A DNA stretch of 5,298 nt from Chloroflexota bacterium. GTDB lineage: Bacteria; Chloroflexota; Anaerolineae; B4-G1; SLSP01. This document shows positions 1-5,298 of this stretch, piece by piece. A program made the translations under genes and the position numbers. Each line of letters begins with the position of its first letter. The stretch's first letter is position 1. The notes beneath the pieces are model-generated. The model was not told the DNA's origin. It saw only the letters and a program-made list of their open reading frames with translations, and ran no database searches. Location of the stretch: positions 1 to 5,298 of the forward strand of contig JAAZNO010000341.1 of assembly GCA_012798275.1 (NCBI GenBank). The letters run 5' to 3'.

Positions 1-387
1 AACGACCGCCTGTTCGCCATTGATGATGAGTATCGTTACCAGTATATCCTTGCCGGACGCGAAGCAGCGCATAATGGCTTCGGCTATGAGACGTACTACG
101 GACAGGACTTCATCTACAAAACGCCAACAGGGCGGGTTTTTGTGTTTGGCTTGCCGTACCCCTATACCTCCAAGGATGAGCCCGGCATAGACTTCCTGAT
201 AGAGAAGGTGCGATTCGAGAATTACCCTCAATTACCCACAGCGCTTGCCCTGCTCAATCTTTTGGAGAGCGACCTGTACCGGAATGCTGTGGTCCCGATC
301 GCTCTGGCCCACCGCTACACCGCCATTAGCCTGCAACCCGGCGGCAAGGTGCTCGATCTTCTCACACGAAAGGCCCTGAAAGCATGA
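1..387 (+). CDS. C-terminal part of a possible NurA-like nuclease (5' end outside window)
   Basis: The frame is open from the first base, so this is the last 128 residues of a longer protein. A GTG at 142 is internal and has no convincing ribosome site, so it is not taken as the start. The fragment is soluble-looking, with no membrane segment or repeats. Its C-terminus has a Pro-Ile-Ala-Leu-Ala-His stretch (residues 99-104) followed by Arg-Tyr-Thr-Ala-Ile-Ser. This resembles the closing strand/helix of NurA family 5'-3' nucleases, where an Ala-His pair near the C-terminus contributes a catalytic His. NurA usually works with the HerA translocase in DNA end resection. The Tyr normally found eight residues before that His is not seen, and the N-terminal acidic residues lie outside the window, so the family call is tentative. 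Another RNase H-like fold protein, such as an Argonaute PIWI end, is a less favoured alternative. The stop overlaps the helicase start by 4 nt, so the two are very probably translationally coupled. Confidence 0.45.
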   Translation, partial: NDRLFAIDDEYRYQYILAGREAAHNGFGYETYYGQDFIYKTPTGRVFVFGLPYPYTSKDEPGIDFLIEKVRFENYPQLPTALALLNLLESDLYRNAVVPIALAHRYTAISLQPGGKVLDLLTRKALKA

Positions 388-3101
388 CCACCTTTGAGCA
401 ACAGGTGCCGCTGCTTACAGATCGGTCAGTCACGCTGGAAAAGCTCTGGCAATTAGCGCACTTCCAGCCTAATGACGCGCAGCGTGAGGCGATTCTCCAT
501 GTGGAGGGGCCGCTCTACCTGACTGCTGGCCCCGGCTCCGGCAAGACGCGGGTGCTCCTGTGGCGGACGGTGAATCTCATCGTTTTTCATGATGTGGCGC
601 CAGGAGAAATTTTCCTCTCCACCTTTACTGAAAAGGCCGCACTGCAACTCAGAGAGGGCTTGCAATCGTTGCTCGGCCTGGTGACGAACTTGAACGGCAA
701 GCCGTATGACTTGAGCCAGATGTACATCGGCACGGTCCATTCGCTCTGCCAACGCCTGCTCTCAGACCGGCGGCGTTTCTCGGCCGGGCGGCAGCGCAAC
801 CGCCCGCCCACGCTTTTGGATGAGCTGGATCAATACTTTCATCTCTCCAAAGCGCGCACCTGGGCCACCGTGACCGCAGCCGCCGGACTGGGTGTGGATC
901 CCAATGCCGCCGTCAATGCCGCTTTCGGCAGTCCCTCACAATCCAAGCATGTGGCGGTGACCCATTGCATTGCGATCTTCAACCGCTTTTCAGAAGAGTG
1001 TCTCGACCCCGCCGTAGCACTGGAACGGCTGGCCAATGACGATGGGCAATTGCGCGCTTACTTCCAGCAATGGAAGCGCGACCCGACGCAGGTAGCGCTG
1101 CTGTTGCGCCTCTACATGGCATATCGGGATTCGTTGACCACCGAGGAGGGCGCGCTGACGGACTTCTCGCTTCTGCAGCAAGAGGCCTATCGCGCTTTGA
1201 TGGCCTTCCCCGACGCCGGAAAGGCCTTCCGGCATGTGATTGTGGACGAATACCAGGACACGAACACAATCCAGGAGCGGATTTTCTTCAAACTGGCGAG
1301 CGGAACCGGCAATCTCTGCGTGGTCGGTGACGACGACCAGGCGCTTTACCGCTTCCGGGGTGCGACGGTGGAGAACTTCGTGGAGTTCCCAACCCGCTGT
1401 CAGGCTTATCTGAGCCTGACGCCGCGCCGGATTTCGCTGGCAACTACCTACCGTTCCCGCAAACACATCGTGGATTTTTACACTGCCTTCATGAAACAGA
1501 CAAATTGGGCCAAAGGAGATGGACAACCCGGCTTTTATCGGGTGATGGATAAGGACATCCAGCCATACCAGTGCGACCCCTTGCCGGCAGTGGTTGCCAG
1601 CACGCCGGCCGAGCCGACCGCGGTGTGCGCAGAAATTGCGACGCTGGTGCGCGCCTTGCTGGACGCGGGCAAAGTAGAAGACCCCAATCAAATTGCTTTC
1701 TTGTTCCCCAGTCTGAAATATCAGGGCGAGATGACCCAGCCGGTAAGCCGGATGAAAGCGGCATTGGAGGCGGTAGGGCTGAAGGTGTATGCGCCCCGCG
1801 CCGGACGTTTCCTGGATGTGGAAGAAGCTTGCGATGTATTCGGCATTTTCGTGCAGATTTTTGGCTGCCCGTCGCGGGCCGATCTGCCGGGACATGATTA
1901 CAGCGCTTATCATGACTGGCTGGCGCGGGTGGAAGCTAACGGCAAGCAGTTGATGCAAGCCGACCCCCGGTTGGAGCAGTTCGTCAAGGATCGGCGGGGC
2001 GAGCTGGTGCGCGCCGCACAAGATTATCATGCCCTGATGGAAGTGGCGGAGCAACATCGTTGGGACCTGGATGCACCCTACCAGCTTCAGGTGATGAAGC
2101 GGGTGCTGCACAATGCCCCCCGCCTTTCCGAACGGGGTAAGCAGCTGCTGGCAAGCAAGTTCCTGGACCAGGCAGTGGAGCGCCGCGCGGCGCAGGGCCA
2201 ACCGGTGACGCTCCGTTACGTGGTTCGGCGTGTGACGTCCCTGGATTGGAGTTTGCTGGATCTTTTCTACCAGCTGTGCGGCTTTGAACACCTCAAGCAG
2301 ATGTTTGATCAGGCGGAGACGGGCCACGACGAGGGGCCGGTGAGCAACCTCGGCCTCATCACGCAATACCTGGCGCGGTTCATGGATCAGCAAGCGCCCA
2401 TCCTCACGGCCGAGCTCTTTGTGGACGGCTTGTTCAACCGTATTTTCTTTGCTTCATATCTTTTCGCGCTCTATCGGCGCGGCGAGACAGAGATCGAGGA
2501 TGCGGAAGATCCTTTTCCGAAGGGACGCATCCCGTTTTTGACCATCCATCAGGCCAAGGGGCTGGAGTTCCCGGTGGTGGTGTTGGGCAATCCACGCAAG
2601 GACGCCCGCGAACCGGCGGACGCCGAGGTGTTGGTGCGCCCGTTTCTGGAGCGCGAGCCGGGTGAGCCGCTGGAGCGGATGGGTGAATTGGATGCGATGC
2701 GAATGTTCTATGTGGCGCTGTCGCGGGCCAGGAACCTGTTAGTGTTGGCGCATTATCAGGGGCGCGGGCAACACATGAATGAACCGTTCAAAGCTTTGCT
2801 GGACGCCAATTTTCCACGTATTCCGGCGTTGGATCCGGCGACAATCCCTCCAGCGCAGCTGCAGGAAGCGCCATTGCCCAAAATCTACTCATTCACGGCG
2901 GATTATCTCATGTACCAGCGCTGCCCGCGCCAATACATGATCTTCCGCAAGTATGGCTTTGCGCCAGCGCGCTCGGAGACGATGTTTTTCGGCAGCCTGG
3001 TGCATAGCACGTTGGAAGACCTGCACCACGAATTGATTCGACGCCGAGAGGGCAGAGAACGGACGACGAGCGACCGGTCTGGCTATGAAGAAAGAGGATG
3101 A
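384..3101 (+). CDS. UvrD/PcrA-type SF1A ATP-dependent DNA helicase ending in the first part of an Fe-S RecB-like nuclease fold
   Basis: This is a 905-residue 3'-5' type DNA motor. The SF1A motifs are present in order: Q motif (QPNDAQREAIL, 28-38), Walker A (AGPGSGKT, 48-55), Ia (STFTEKAA, 79-86), the GTVHS segment (116-120), Walker B/II (VIVDEYQD, 285-292), III (GDDDQALYRFRGA, 315-327), IV (TTYRS, 354-358), V (TIHQAKGLEFP, 720-730) and VI (FYVALSRAR, 775-783). The long 360-715 interval should hold the 2B domain. The ATPase therefore looks active, unlike the degenerate motor of AddB. Residues 835-885 match the opening of an AddB/AdnB/Cas4-like nuclease: Ser-Phe-Thr-Ala-Asp-Tyr-Leu, then Cys847-Pro as first Fe-S ligand, then the FGxxxH motif (869-874). 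The chain stops before the D and DxK motifs, which are encoded by the next gene. The ATG overlaps the upstream stop (ATGA); only a weak AAAGG lies 10 nt before it, which fits coupling. The last ~15 residues (from about Arg891) are charged and low in complexity. Confidence 0.93.
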   Translation: MTTFEQQVPLLTDRSVTLEKLWQLAHFQPNDAQREAILHVEGPLYLTAGPGSGKTRVLLWRTVNLIVFHDVAPGEIFLSTFTEKAALQLREGLQSLLGLVTNLNGKPYDLSQMYIGTVHSLCQRLLSDRRRFSAGRQRNRPPTLLDELDQYFHLSKARTWATVTAAAGLGVDPNAAVNAAFGSPSQSKHVAVTHCIAIFNRFSEECLDPAVALERLANDDGQLRAYFQQWKRDPTQVALLLRLYMAYRDSLTTEEGALTDFSLLQQEAYRALMAFPDAGKAFRHVIVDEYQDTNTIQERIFFKLASGTGNLCVVGDDDQALYRFRGATVENFVEFPTRCQAYLSLTPRRISLATTYRSRKHIVDFYTAFMKQTNWAKGDGQPGFYRVMDKDIQPYQCDPLPAVVASTPAEPTAVCAEIATLVRALLDAGKVEDPNQIAFLFPSLKYQGEMTQPVSRMKAALEAVGLKVYAPRAGRFLDVEEACDVFGIFVQIFGCPSRADLPGHDYSAYHDWLARVEANGKQLMQADPRLEQFVKDRRGELVRAAQDYHALMEVAEQHRWDLDAPYQLQVMKRVLHNAPRLSERGKQLLASKFLDQAVERRAAQGQPVTLRYVVRRVTSLDWSLLDLFYQLCGFEHLKQMFDQAETGHDEGPVSNLGLITQYLARFMDQQAPILTAELFVDGLFNRIFFASYLFALYRRGETEIEDAEDPFPKGRIPFLTIHQAKGLEFPVVVLGNPRKDAREPADAEVLVRPFLEREPGEPLERMGELDAMRMFYVALSRARNLLVLAHYQGRGQHMNEPFKALLDANFPRIPALDPATIPPAQLQEAPLPKIYSFTADYLMYQRCPRQYMIFRKYGFAPARSETMFFGSLVHSTLEDLHHELIRRREGRERTTSDRSGYEERG

Positions 3102-3106
3102 GCATG
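3093..3106 (+). promoter_or_regulatory. Shine-Dalgarno and coupled stop/start at the helicase-nuclease junction
   Basis: AGAGG (3093-3097) lies directly against ATG 3098, too close for normal initiation there, but 6 nt before ATG 3104, which is in the same frame. ATG 3098 forms ATGA with the helicase stop. Ribosomes could reinitiate at either codon, and the protein would differ by only two residues. The nuclease frame is closed just upstream by TGA at 3086-3088, so it cannot begin earlier. Confidence 0.55.
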
Positions 3107-3961
3107 GCCTACGAAGAAGAGATTGAAGCTTTCATCCGCGCGACGTTCGAGCAGAACTACGAGCAGCTGCGGCTGGAATCCGGGCAGGCACTGGCCCCCA
3201 ACGTCAAAGAGACGGCGCTCAACCAGGTATTGCTCTATTGGCGCAAGCTGCGCGCTATTGCCGAGGCGGTGACAGATACCGAGGTGCATCTAAGTCTGCC
3301 CGGCTGTGAGACGCCCCAGGGACGCGAGTACACGATCGAAGGCGTGGTGGACATCCTCCAGGAGGAGGGGCGCACGGTGATGTACGACGTGAAGACGCAC
3401 GACGCCGACTTCGTGCGGGCTAACCCGGAGGACTATGAGCAGCAGCTCAACGTCTACGCTCACATCTGGCAGGAATTGCGTCAGCAGGATTTGGATGAGA
3501 TGGCCGTGATCGCTACGGCCTTCCCCGAGACGCTGCAGGATGCATTAGCGAGCGGCGACCCCGACATGCTGGCGTATCACCTCGAACGCTGGGAACCGGT
3601 GATTCCGATCGCCTTCGATGAGCGTCGGGTGGAGGAGACGATCCGGGCGTTCGGCGCAGTGGTGGATGCGATTGAGGAAAACCGCTTCGCGCCGCGCCCG
3701 GTGGCCGATTTGAACGTGGAATTGCCTGGCGCGCGTCGGGAGCGCTTTGCAGCCCGTATCTGCCGCAACTGCGATGCACGTTTCTCGTGCACCAGCTTCC
3801 GCGAGTATGCCTGGAAACCGGGCTATCGTGACGCGGGTGAGCCGGCGCTGCGCCCCTACTTTGTGGATCCGCCACCGGATGCCGAACAGGAGCACTGGCG
3901 CGCCGCCGGGCTGGAGGCCGCACCGGATACGGCGGAGCTGCGGGCAGATTTCGGGCGGTGA
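3098..3961 (+). CDS. PD-(D/E)XK (RecB/AddB-like) nuclease subunit with three Fe-S cysteines
   Basis: This 287-residue protein carries the core of a RecB-family nuclease: Gly-Val-Val-Asp85, Tyr-Asp97-Val-Lys99 (the D/ExK motif) and Gln116-x3-Tyr120. Near the C-terminus is Cys222-x2-Cys225-x5-Cys231, the spacing of the last three ligands of the 4Fe-4S staple in AddB-type nucleases. What is missing is the N-terminal part of such a domain: the first Cys and the GxxxH motif. Both lie at the end of the upstream helicase. The simplest reading is that this subunit docks on the helicase to complete one nuclease. Residues 5-25 look like the linker helix that in fused proteins follows the His motif. The chain starts at ATG 3098 (overlapping the helicase stop as ATGA) or at ATG 3104, which has better spacing from AGAGG at 3093-3097. 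Residues 240-287 form a Pro/Ala/Glu-rich tail of unknown role. A frameshifted single gene is the alternative. Confidence 0.85.
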   Translation: MSMAYEEEIEAFIRATFEQNYEQLRLESGQALAPNVKETALNQVLLYWRKLRAIAEAVTDTEVHLSLPGCETPQGREYTIEGVVDILQEEGRTVMYDVKTHDADFVRANPEDYEQQLNVYAHIWQELRQQDLDEMAVIATAFPETLQDALASGDPDMLAYHLERWEPVIPIAFDERRVEETIRAFGAVVDAIEENRFAPRPVADLNVELPGARRERFAARICRNCDARFSCTSFREYAWKPGYRDAGEPALRPYFVDPPPDAEQEHWRAAGLEAAPDTAELRADFGR

Positions 3962-3995
3962 GGAAAGATCGGTCGGCTGAAGGGGAGATCTGGCA

Positions 3996-4024
3996 TTGAC
4001 AGAGCGGTGGCCCTTGACTATAAT
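3996..4024 (+). promoter_or_regulatory. Perfect consensus sigma70-type promoter of the toxin-antitoxin operon
   Basis: TTGACA (3996-4001) and TATAAT (4019-4024) are separated by exactly 17 nt, so both hexamers and the spacer are the textbook optimum for a housekeeping sigma factor. Transcription would begin near 4031, giving a leader of about 55 nt before the antitoxin ATG. The site lies in the 125-nt gap after the nuclease gene and at the edge of an AT-rich patch that stands out from its GC-rich surroundings. It makes the toxin-antitoxin pair independent of the upstream operon. A promoter this strong implies repression, which suits autoregulation by a Phd/YefM antitoxin. Confidence 0.85.
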
Positions 4025-4043
4025 GATGATAAATATGACATCA
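4024..4043 (+). promoter_or_regulatory. Candidate second operator half-site pair overlapping the transcription start
   Basis: TGATG (4024-4028) and CATCA (4039-4043) form a 5-bp inverted repeat with a 10-nt centre. It begins at the last base of the -10 element and spans the predicted start site, where a bound repressor would block RNA polymerase. The arms are short and could occur by chance. Confidence 0.22.
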
Positions 4044-4061
4044 AATTCATTGTCGAATTTG
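4042..4061 (+). promoter_or_regulatory. Candidate operator or leader hairpin: 7-bp inverted repeat
   Basis: CAAATTC (4042-4048) and GAATTTG (4055-4061) are perfect inverted repeats separated by 6 nt, just downstream of the predicted transcription start. Phd/YefM antitoxins bind short palindromes in their own promoter region, so this is a reasonable operator. In RNA it would be a weak, AU-rich hairpin in the leader. It has no trailing T tract, so it is not a terminator. Confidence 0.4.
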
Positions 4062-4086
4062 TGGCTATGCCGGAAAGGAGCGGGCC

Positions 4087-4389
4087 ATGGCGGTCAAGAT
4101 TATGCCTATCAGCGATTTGCGACGGCGGACGACTGATGTGATTGAGGCCGTGCAGGCAGAAGGAGACGCCGTGTACATCACGCAGCACGGGCGGCCTATT
4201 GTGGTGCTGGTGGAATATGCGCGCTATGAGCAATTGCTCCGTCAGATACAGGAATCCCCCCTGCCGGCGCCGTCCGGCAGTTACACCGATTATCTGGCGG
4301 GCTTGCATCAGGAGATTTGGAAGGGCGTAGATACCGACGCCTATCTCCACGAGGAGCGCGACGCATGGGAACCCTCGCCGACGCACTGA
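4087..4389 (+). CDS. Phd/YefM-family antitoxin
   Basis: This is a 100-residue protein of the usual family length. Its N-terminus has the Phd/YefM fold signature: a short beta strand, then ISDLRRRTTDVIEAV (8-22), then the hairpin AVYITQHGRPIVVLVEY (28-44) and YEQLLRQI (47-54). This half dimerises and binds operator DNA. The C-terminal part (55-100) is acidic and aromatic (YTDYLAGLHQEIW, then DTDAYLHEERDAW); in this family it wraps the toxin and is probably disordered when free. A strong Shine-Dalgarno AAAGGAG (4074-4080) sits 6 nt before the ATG. The last 25 nt overlap the toxin gene, so the pair is co-translated. Expected role: neutralise the PIN toxin and, with it, repress the promoter at 3996-4024. 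Confidence 0.9.
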   Translation: MAVKIMPISDLRRRTTDVIEAVQAEGDAVYITQHGRPIVVLVEYARYEQLLRQIQESPLPAPSGSYTDYLAGLHQEIWKGVDTDAYLHEERDAWEPSPTH

Positions 4390-4826
4390 TCGGTCATACC
4401 CGCCTGGGACTCGATACTTCGGTCTTCATCTATCACCTGGAACGCCATCCCCGATATTCCTCGCTGACGTATCCGCTGCTGGCCGGCGTGGAAGCCAGCC
4501 GGTGGAGCGCCTGTACCTCGGTGGTGACGTTGATGGAATTGACGGCGCGCCCGTGGCAGTTGGGGCAGCCGGAAATCGCGCAGCGCTACGAGACGGCGCT
4601 GACGCAGTTCCCCAATTTGATGGTCCTCGACGTGACGCCAGGCATTGCACACCAGGCCGCCCAGTTGCGCGCGCAATATCGCCTGCGTCCCGCCGATGCG
4701 CTGCAATTTGCAACGGCGCTGTTGGGAGGTGCGACACTCTTCGTGACCAACGACCGCGACCTGACACGAGTCACGCCGGTCTTGCCGGTGTTGGTGCTGG
4801 AGGACCTGGACACGACATCCCCTTAG
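4365..4826 (+). CDS. vapC: PIN-domain ribonuclease toxin (VapC-like)
   Basis: This 153-residue PIN domain is the expected toxin partner. PIN nucleases cut RNA (often tRNA or rRNA) with Mg2+ or Mn2+ held by acidic residues. These are visible here: Asp17 in GLDTSVFIY (15-23), Glu58 in TLMELTAR (55-62), Asp111 in RPADALQFATA (108-118) and Asp130 in VTNDRDL (127-133). No key acidic residue is missing, so the enzyme looks active. ATG 4365 is chosen because GAGGAG (4351-4356) lies 8 nt upstream and the protein then begins just ahead of the first catalytic strand. An in-frame TTG at 4317 would add 16 Arg-rich residues that merely shadow the antitoxin gene. The start lies inside the antitoxin gene (25-nt overlap), so translation is coupled. 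Confidence 0.9.
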   Translation: MGTLADALIGHTRLGLDTSVFIYHLERHPRYSSLTYPLLAGVEASRWSACTSVVTLMELTARPWQLGQPEIAQRYETALTQFPNLMVLDVTPGIAHQAAQLRAQYRLRPADALQFATALLGGATLFVTNDRDLTRVTPVLPVLVLEDLDTTSP

Positions 4827-5067
4827 GCGATCCCGACGATGGCTGCCTGAGCGCTGGCGCGAGGAGGAGCCGCGTGGCGGTCAGCGTGAGCGGCGCCCGG
4901 CATTGGCTGGATTTGCAGGAAGTCGGCGGTATCCCGATTCTCACGGCAGCACGGTTCCTGGCGCGGTTAGAATGCGGTGGCCGACCAACGATCGCCGACG
5001 AATGACCGGTTGATAGCCGTTGATCGTCCGTATGCAGTTATGACCCTGAGTTTAACAAGGAGGCCCC
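4827..5067. other. 241-nt spacer between the toxin gene and the methylase gene
   Basis: Apart from the doubtful small ORF, I see no RNA gene, no convincing terminator (no GC hairpin followed by T residues) and no clear promoter. Near its end is a tandem near-repeat with GTTGAT at 5009-5014 and 5019-5024, one helical turn apart. A TTGATA at 5010-5015 with TATGCA at 5031-5036 is a poor -35/-10 pair because the spacer is only 15 nt. The methylase promoter should lie here if the gene is not read from the toxin-antitoxin promoter. Confidence 0.5.
4874..5005 (+). CDS. Doubtful small ORF between the toxin and the methylase
   Basis: A GTG at 4874 follows a purine-rich GAGGAGGAG (4861-4869) at workable spacing and opens 43 codons ending at TGA 5003-5005. 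The product would have an amphipathic middle (HWLDLQEVGGIPILTAARFLARL, roughly residues 10-32, written here only to show composition is not biased) and one Cys. I recognise no family. The frame is also open far upstream through the toxin gene, as expected for a GC-rich shadow frame, so only the part beyond the toxin stop is considered. It could be a real small protein, a remnant of a decayed gene, or chance. Confidence 0.2.
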   Translation: MAVSVSGARHWLDLQEVGGIPILTAARFLARLECGGRPTIADE

Positions 5068-5298
5068 ATGCCCATCACCAAACTACACCCCACTTTTACC
5101 TTTGACGAGGACCGCCTGGCGCAACTGCGCGCCGTGGTTCCCGAAGCCTTTGCCGATGGACGCATTAACTGGGAGACGCTGCGCGCAGCGCTAGGTGAGC
5201 ACCTGGAGGACGACGAAGCCGACGCGGAGCACTTCGGCCTTTTCTGGCCCGGCAAGCGCGCGGCCCGCCGCCTGGCCAGCCAGCCGAGCCGGGGGACG
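5068..5298 (+). CDS. mod: Type III restriction-modification DNA methyltransferase, N-terminus (3' end outside window)
   Basis: The first 77 residues match the conserved N-terminus of type III Mod proteins: MPITKLHPTFTFDEDRL (1-17), the INWETLR segment (33-39), an acidic stretch (44-54), then the family hallmark FGLFWPGK (56-63) and RRLASQPSRGT (67-77). Mod is the S-adenosylmethionine-dependent adenine methylase and the recognition subunit; with Res it forms the restriction complex. The catalytic DPPY and the SAM-binding motif lie beyond the window, as would res, so activity and completeness cannot be judged. AAGGAGG (5057-5063) lies 4 nt before the ATG and is a very strong ribosome site. The gene is in the same orientation as the toxin-antitoxin pair, 241 nt downstream of it. 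An orphan methylase of the same family is the main alternative. Confidence 0.85.
   Translation, partial: MPITKLHPTFTFDEDRLAQLRAVVPEAFADGRINWETLRAALGEHLEDDEADAEHFGLFWPGKRAARRLASQPSRGT

Noticed and set aside
142..387. GTG at 142 as the true start of the first gene
   Set aside because: The same frame stays open with protein-like composition back to base 1, and no ribosome site precedes the GTG; a gene truncated by the window edge is the better reading.
990..2393. Long open frame on the minus strand (467 codons)
   Set aside because: It lies wholly inside the helicase gene, whose motifs prove the plus-strand frame. Its product is His/Leu/Arg-rich with no recognisable domain, as expected for an antisense shadow of a GC-rich gene.
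3966..3991. Possible terminator after the nuclease gene (AGATC...GATCT)
   Set aside because: Only 5-bp arms with a 16-nt loop and no T tract.
4317..4364. TTG 4317 as toxin start
   Set aside because: The added residues are Arg-rich and come from reading the antitoxin gene in another frame; ATG 4365 has GAGGAG at good spacing and gives a normal PIN N-terminus.
4502..4873. Upstream extension of the small ORF through the toxin gene
   Set aside because: The toxin frame is secured by its PIN motifs. This frame gives a Gly/Ala/Arg-rich product with no domain and is a shadow; only the portion after the toxin stop was kept, as doubtful.
5052..5255. Minus-strand frame opposite the methylase start
   Set aside because: Ser/Arg-rich shadow of the Mod N-terminus, whose plus-strand reading matches a known family and has a strong ribosome site.
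1..5298. CRISPR array, tRNA, rRNA, insertion sequence ends or attachment sites
   Set aside because: No regularly spaced repeats, no tRNA-like cloverleaf, no transposase motifs and no long terminal inverted or direct repeats were seen on either strand.

Overview
The window reads as a GC-rich bacterial chromosome segment with all genes on the + strand. It holds a DNA-processing operon (helicase plus nucleases), then a type II toxin-antitoxin pair, then the start of a type III restriction-modification methyltransferase. The style of the proteins is compatible with a Chloroflexota-like or other environmental bacterium. That is an impression from sequence style only, and no taxonomic marker is present.

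Region 1 (1-3961) is a tightly packed operon. It opens with the C-terminal 128 residues of a protein that may be a NurA-like nuclease (tentative). A 4-nt ATGA overlap leads into a 905-residue UvrD/PcrA-type SF1A helicase with all its motor motifs intact. A second ATGA overlap leads into a 287-residue PD-(D/E)XK nuclease. The helicase ends inside the first part of an AddB/Cas4-type iron-sulfur nuclease fold: it carries the first Cys and the GxxxH motif. The downstream protein carries the remaining catalytic residues (D, DxK, QxxxY) and the C-x2-C-x5-C trio. One nuclease domain therefore appears to be divided between two polypeptides, which probably have to assemble to be active. This is the most unusual feature of the window. 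The likely role is processing of DNA ends, either for repair or for defence.

Region 2 (3962-4826) starts with a short AT-rich intergenic stretch holding a perfect consensus sigma70-type promoter (TTGACA, 17 nt, TATAAT) and small inverted repeats that could be operators. It drives a Phd/YefM-family antitoxin and an overlapping PIN-domain (VapC-like) toxin. The module has its own promoter and so is transcriptionally separate from region 1.

Region 3 (4827-5298) is a 241-nt spacer with one doubtful 43-codon ORF, followed by a strong Shine-Dalgarno sequence and the first 77 codons of a type III modification methylase (Mod), cut by the window end. The order nuclease/helicase, toxin-antitoxin, restriction-modification is typical of a defence island, although a housekeeping repair role for region 1 cannot be excluded.
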